A stretch of 64,000 bases of DNA, taken from contig NZ_VLLE01000003.1 in assembly GCF_007830055.1 (NCBI RefSeq), positions 558,001 through 622,000 of the forward strand. The letters are read 5' to 3'. Both the position numbers and the translations under genes were made by a program. Numbering within the stretch: the first letter of the stretch is position 1; every line of letters begins with the position of its first letter. The stretch comes from Lacibacter cauensis (GTDB lineage: Bacteria; Bacteroidota; Bacteroidia; Chitinophagales; Chitinophagaceae). The notes beneath the pieces were generated by a model. That model saw nothing but the letters and a program-made list of their open reading frames with translations. It was not told where the DNA came from and did no database searches. This document shows, piece by piece, positions 61,593-64,000 of this stretch.

Positions 61593-62171
61593 ATGGCAAC
61601 GAAGAAGAAAGCCGCAGTTAAAAAAGCAGCAGCAAAATCAGTAAAGAAAGCAGCAACAAAGTCAGCAACAAAAAAGGCAATCAAAAAAGAACCATTTAAG
61701 AACTACGTTACCAAGTTAAAAGCGGGCGATAAAGCACCTGTTTTTAAAGGCATCGATCAGGATGGTAAACCCGTTTCATCTGCCAACTACAAAGGAAAAA
61801 AGATTATTCTGTATTTCTATCCGCAGGATCTTACACCTACCTGTACTGTACAGGCTTGTAACCTCCGTGATAATTTTTCACTACTTCAAAAAGAAGGCTA
61901 CGAAATTATTGGTGTAAGCGAAGACGATGTAAACAAGCATAAGAAATTTGAAGAGCGTAATACGTTACCGTTTCGTTTGATTGCTGATGTAGACCATGCC
62001 ATTATTAATGCATACGATGTTTGGGGCAAGAAACAGTTCATGGGCAAAATTTACGATGGTTTGGTGCGTACCACTTTCGTAATTAACGAAAAGGGCATCA
62101 TTGCAGCAGTTATTTCAAAAGTTGATTCAAAAAATCACGCCCAGCAAATATTGGATCTGGTAAAGCAATAA
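61593..62171 (+). CDS. bcp: Bcp-type peroxiredoxin with histone-H1-like tail
   Basis: A 192-residue protein. Residues about 1-33 are almost only Lys, Ala, Ser and Thr (MATKKKAAVKKAAAKSVKKA ...), resembling histone-H1 or HC1-type tails. A standard Bcp/PrxQ thiol peroxidase domain follows with 'GDKAPVFKGIDQDGKPVSS', 'ILYFYPQDLTPTCTVQAC' (peroxidatic Cys, then resolving Cys five later) and 'VRTTFVINEKGIIAAVI'. It reduces peroxides. No internal ATG could replace the start, so the tail is real. DNA or RNA binding by the tail is inference. Confidence 0.92.
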   Translation: MATKKKAAVKKAAAKSVKKAATKSATKKAIKKEPFKNYVTKLKAGDKAPVFKGIDQDGKPVSSANYKGKKIILYFYPQDLTPTCTVQACNLRDNFSLLQKEGYEIIGVSEDDVNKHKKFEERNTLPFRLIADVDHAIINAYDVWGKKQFMGKIYDGLVRTTFVINEKGIIAAVISKVDSKNHAQQILDLVKQ

Positions 62172-62291
62172 CTCCTCTTTTAAGCAGGTAAAAAACAATG
62201 CCTGTTTAAACACTGAAAATACCGGTTCAGATAGAAAGAGTGTCCCTGCGTCTGTTATTTACATAACTTTCATGAAATAATTTCCGGCGTA

Positions 62292-62669
62292 ATGAAACAA
62301 TTATCAGCTATTCTCATTCTGTGTTCAGCATTGTTTATTGTGGCTTGCAAAAAGAGTAGTTCAGGAACCGGCGGTTCAACAGGTGGAGGAGGATCAACTC
62401 CCTTTACACCTGATTGTAATGGCGCTGCTATTCAGTTTTCGGCTAATGTTGCACCTATTATCTCATCATCTTGTGCTATTTCGTCCTGTCATGCAGCAGG
62501 CTCGTCTAACGGCCCTGGTCCGTTAACAACCTATGCGCAAATCAGTGCAGCGAAAGTTCAAATACGTGCTGCCATTATCAGCGGCGCTATGCCCAAGTCG
62601 GGAACAATCACTACAGCACAAAAGAATTCAATTATTTGCTGGATTGATGCTGGTGCTCTAAATAATTAA
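62292..62669 (+). CDS. Lipoprotein with a CX4CH haem-like motif
   Basis: A 125-residue protein with lipobox FIVAC (Cys about 19) and a Gly/Ser/Thr linker (about 22-36). A small domain follows: 'FSANVAPIISSSCAISSCHA' with C-A-I-S-S-C-H, and later 'AIISGAMPKSGTITTAQKNS' and CWIDAGA. The segment order resembles small Bacteroidota and planctomycete cytochrome-like domains, where 'MP..G.l' provides the distal Met. The spacing CX4CH instead of CX2CH makes haem attachment uncertain. It is single, convergent with icd. Confidence 0.72.
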   Translation: MKQLSAILILCSALFIVACKKSSSGTGGSTGGGGSTPFTPDCNGAAIQFSANVAPIISSSCAISSCHAAGSSNGPGPLTTYAQISAAKVQIRAAIISGAMPKSGTITTAQKNSIICWIDAGALNN

Positions 62670-62766
62670 GCTATTATAAAAATGCCTATTGCTCAAGTGT
62701 GCCTGTGCGTGTTCGTTCTAAAGGCGCACTTTTACTACAAGTCTTTTTTTATATAAATGGGTAAAA

Positions 62767-62800
62767 ACGAAAAGCGCTTCAATGCTGAAGCGCTTTTCGT
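62767..62800. terminator. Bidirectional terminator between lipoprotein gene and icd
   Basis: ACGAAAAGCGCTTCA and TGAAGCGCTTTTCGT form a 15-bp stem across ATGC, between convergent stops. Confidence 0.85.
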
Positions 62801-62818
62801 TTATGAGTAGGTATTCGA

Positions 62819-64000
62819 TTATTGTCCCTGCGCTAAACTGTACGCTTTTTTATCGCCCCACATGTTCAGTAATTCAAACGAACAGATTTTGAAGTTACCG
62901 CTCATGCTCACATACAAACCAATTACATCCTGCTGGTTCAGCGGGTAATCTTCAATACTTTCGAAACGTACGTTGTACTGGTTTACCAGGTTGGTGTAAA
63001 CAGAACCTGTTGGCCACACCTGTGTACCACGGTTACTGATGTTCACCAGCTTAAACTTAACACCTGCGTGTCGCTGGCATTTTTCTGCAATGGCAGCGGG
63101 TTGTTCATCACTTTCAATAAACAGATCTACACCAACAATGGTTTCAGCTTCACCTTCGTGTGACACCATCATCGAGTTCGATTGCAGTTTCAAAGGTGTT
63201 GGGGTTCCTGGTTTGTTGGGTACAATTTCTTTACCACCGTTTTGCGGCTTCTTACCAAAATTGTTGATGATGGCGTTTGCAAACTCGGTTGTGTTCACAC
63301 TTGCTTTGCTCTTGTCGCCAAAGTCGCCGGTGTGTACTCCGCTTTCTAATGTATAGAGTAAAGCGTTTTCAATGATCGCTGCGTTTTCAGTTAACCCTAC
63401 ATGGCGAAGCATAGCCAAACCGCTTAATAACAAAGCTGTTGGGTTTGCAATATTCTTTCCCGCAATATCCGGTGCTGTACCATGCACTGCTTCAAAAATA
63501 GAAATATGATCGCCGATGTTTGCACTGGGTGCAAAACCTAAACCACCAACCAAACCTGCACAAAGATCACTCACAATATCACCCTGCAAATTGGTAAGCA
63601 CCACCACATCAAACAGATCGGGGCGTGTAACCAGCTTCATACACAAATCATCCACAATAATATCGTCCGCTTTCAGATCAGGATATTCTTTTGCCACTTC
63701 ATAAAAACATTCTAAAAACAACCCGTCGGTTATTTTCATAATGTTGGCTTTGTGTCCGCACGTAATACGCTTTGCATTTTTCTGGCGGGCCATTTCAAAC
63801 GCATATCGGATCACCTGCATACTGCCGGGGCGGGTAATAAAACGGCGGCTTAAAGCTACATCATGCGTAAGCATGTGCTCAATACCACCATAAGTATCTT
63901 CAATATTTTCACGCACAACAGTAATGTTAATAGGAATACCTGCTTTGCTGAAAACTGTATCTACACCATGCAAAGTTTGGAAATCACGCTTGTTGGCATA
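62819..64000 (-). CDS. icd: Isocitrate dehydrogenase, 5' part cut by window edge
   Basis: 394 codons are open from the right edge. The enzyme belongs to the decarboxylating isocitrate/isopropylmalate family and makes 2-oxoglutarate with NADP or NAD. It shows '[20 protein letters not shown]', '[20 protein letters not shown]', '[20 protein letters not shown]' and '[20 protein letters not shown]'. The NADP-type C-terminal extension (about 150 residues after the core, '[20 protein letters not shown]' ...) resembles the Thermus-type long form. The N-terminus and start are outside the window. Confidence 0.93.
   Translation of the reverse strand, partial: YANKRDFQTLHGVDTVFSKAGIPINITVVRENIEDTYGGIEHMLTHDVALSRRFITRPGSMQVIRYAFEMARQKNAKRITCGHKANIMKITDGLFLECFYEVAKEYPDLKADDIIVDDLCMKLVTRPDLFDVVVLTNLQGDIVSDLCAGLVGGLGFAPSANIGDHISIFEAVHGTAPDIAGKNIANPTALLLSGLAMLRHVGLTENAAIIENALLYTLESGVHTGDFGDKSKASVNTTEFANAIINNFGKKPQNGGKEIVPNKPGTPTPLKLQSNSMMVSHEGEAETIVGVDLFIESDEQPAAIAEKCQRHAGVKFKLVNISNRGTQVWPTGSVYTNLVNQYNVRFESIEDYPLNQQDVIGLYVSMSGNFKICSFELLNMWGDKKAYSLAQGQ

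Overview
The window looks like a chromosome segment of a Bacteroidota member, most likely family Chitinophagaceae (inference). The support is as follows: gliding-motility genes (gldA, gldE, gldD) and a type IX secretion C-terminal domain protein; a CarB without the C-terminal allosteric domain and a long-form IspG, both usual in this phylum; almost no Shine-Dalgarno sequences; many start codons preceded by the Bacteroidota -7 box TAnnTTTG; and about 40-45 % GC. I saw no rRNA, tRNA, CRISPR array, phage or transposase gene.

Layout. 1-8.8 kb: nth (cut by the window edge), a small protein, an FtsB/DivIC-like gene, eno, gldA, a large secreted gliding-type adhesin, and an MFS carrier with a small membrane partner. 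9-19.6 kb: acs; an unknown exported protein; an L,D-transpeptidase; an ECF sigma / anti-sigma / outer-membrane-barrel operon; kbl; a class D beta-lactamase. 19.8-27.5 kb: two Bat-type genes, ispG, a lipoprotein, nadB, a lipid A type acyltransferase. 27.8-30.3 kb: an unknown protein, a seven-helix membrane protein and a histidine kinase / LuxR regulator pair, with overlapping genes. 30.3-36.8 kb: an ArsR / persulfide-dioxygenase-rhodanese unit, tsaB beside a degenerate hydroxyacyl-CoA dehydrogenase-like gene, ridA, rng, and a 31-residue AURKAIP1/COX24-like ribosomal-type protein. 36.9-45 kb: HU, mutY, ssb, gldE, gldD, DUF3109, lutB, a polysaccharide deacetylase, rluF. 45-51.4 kb: an AT-rich formylglycine-enzyme-like gene, an EamA carrier, purH, comEC, DinB.

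The most notable region is 51.6-59.4 kb. Carbamoyl-phosphate synthase large subunit is split exactly at its internal domain boundary into two genes in the same orientation. About 5 kb separates them, and this interval is filled by a NodU/TobZ/SxtI-type carbamoyltransferase, two membrane-anchored SGNH proteins, an SxtJ-like protein and a 50-residue DUF5989 (SxtK-like) protein. The enzyme that makes carbamoyl phosphate therefore brackets a module predicted to use it. Each carB half has its own -7 box, carB1 is followed by a terminator, one SGNH gene lies between near-identical 24-bp direct repeats, and inverted 13-bp copies lie outside the block. I infer a surface or small-molecule carbamoylation system placed within carB. 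Its substrate cannot be read from the sequence.

The end of the window (59.8-64 kb) holds an M23 peptidase-family protein, a peroxiredoxin with a histone-H1-like tail, a lipoprotein with a CX4CH haem-like motif, and an isocitrate dehydrogenase cut by the window edge. Several families of short dispersed inverted repeats lie between genes, and two of them supply the C-terminal codons of neighbouring proteins.
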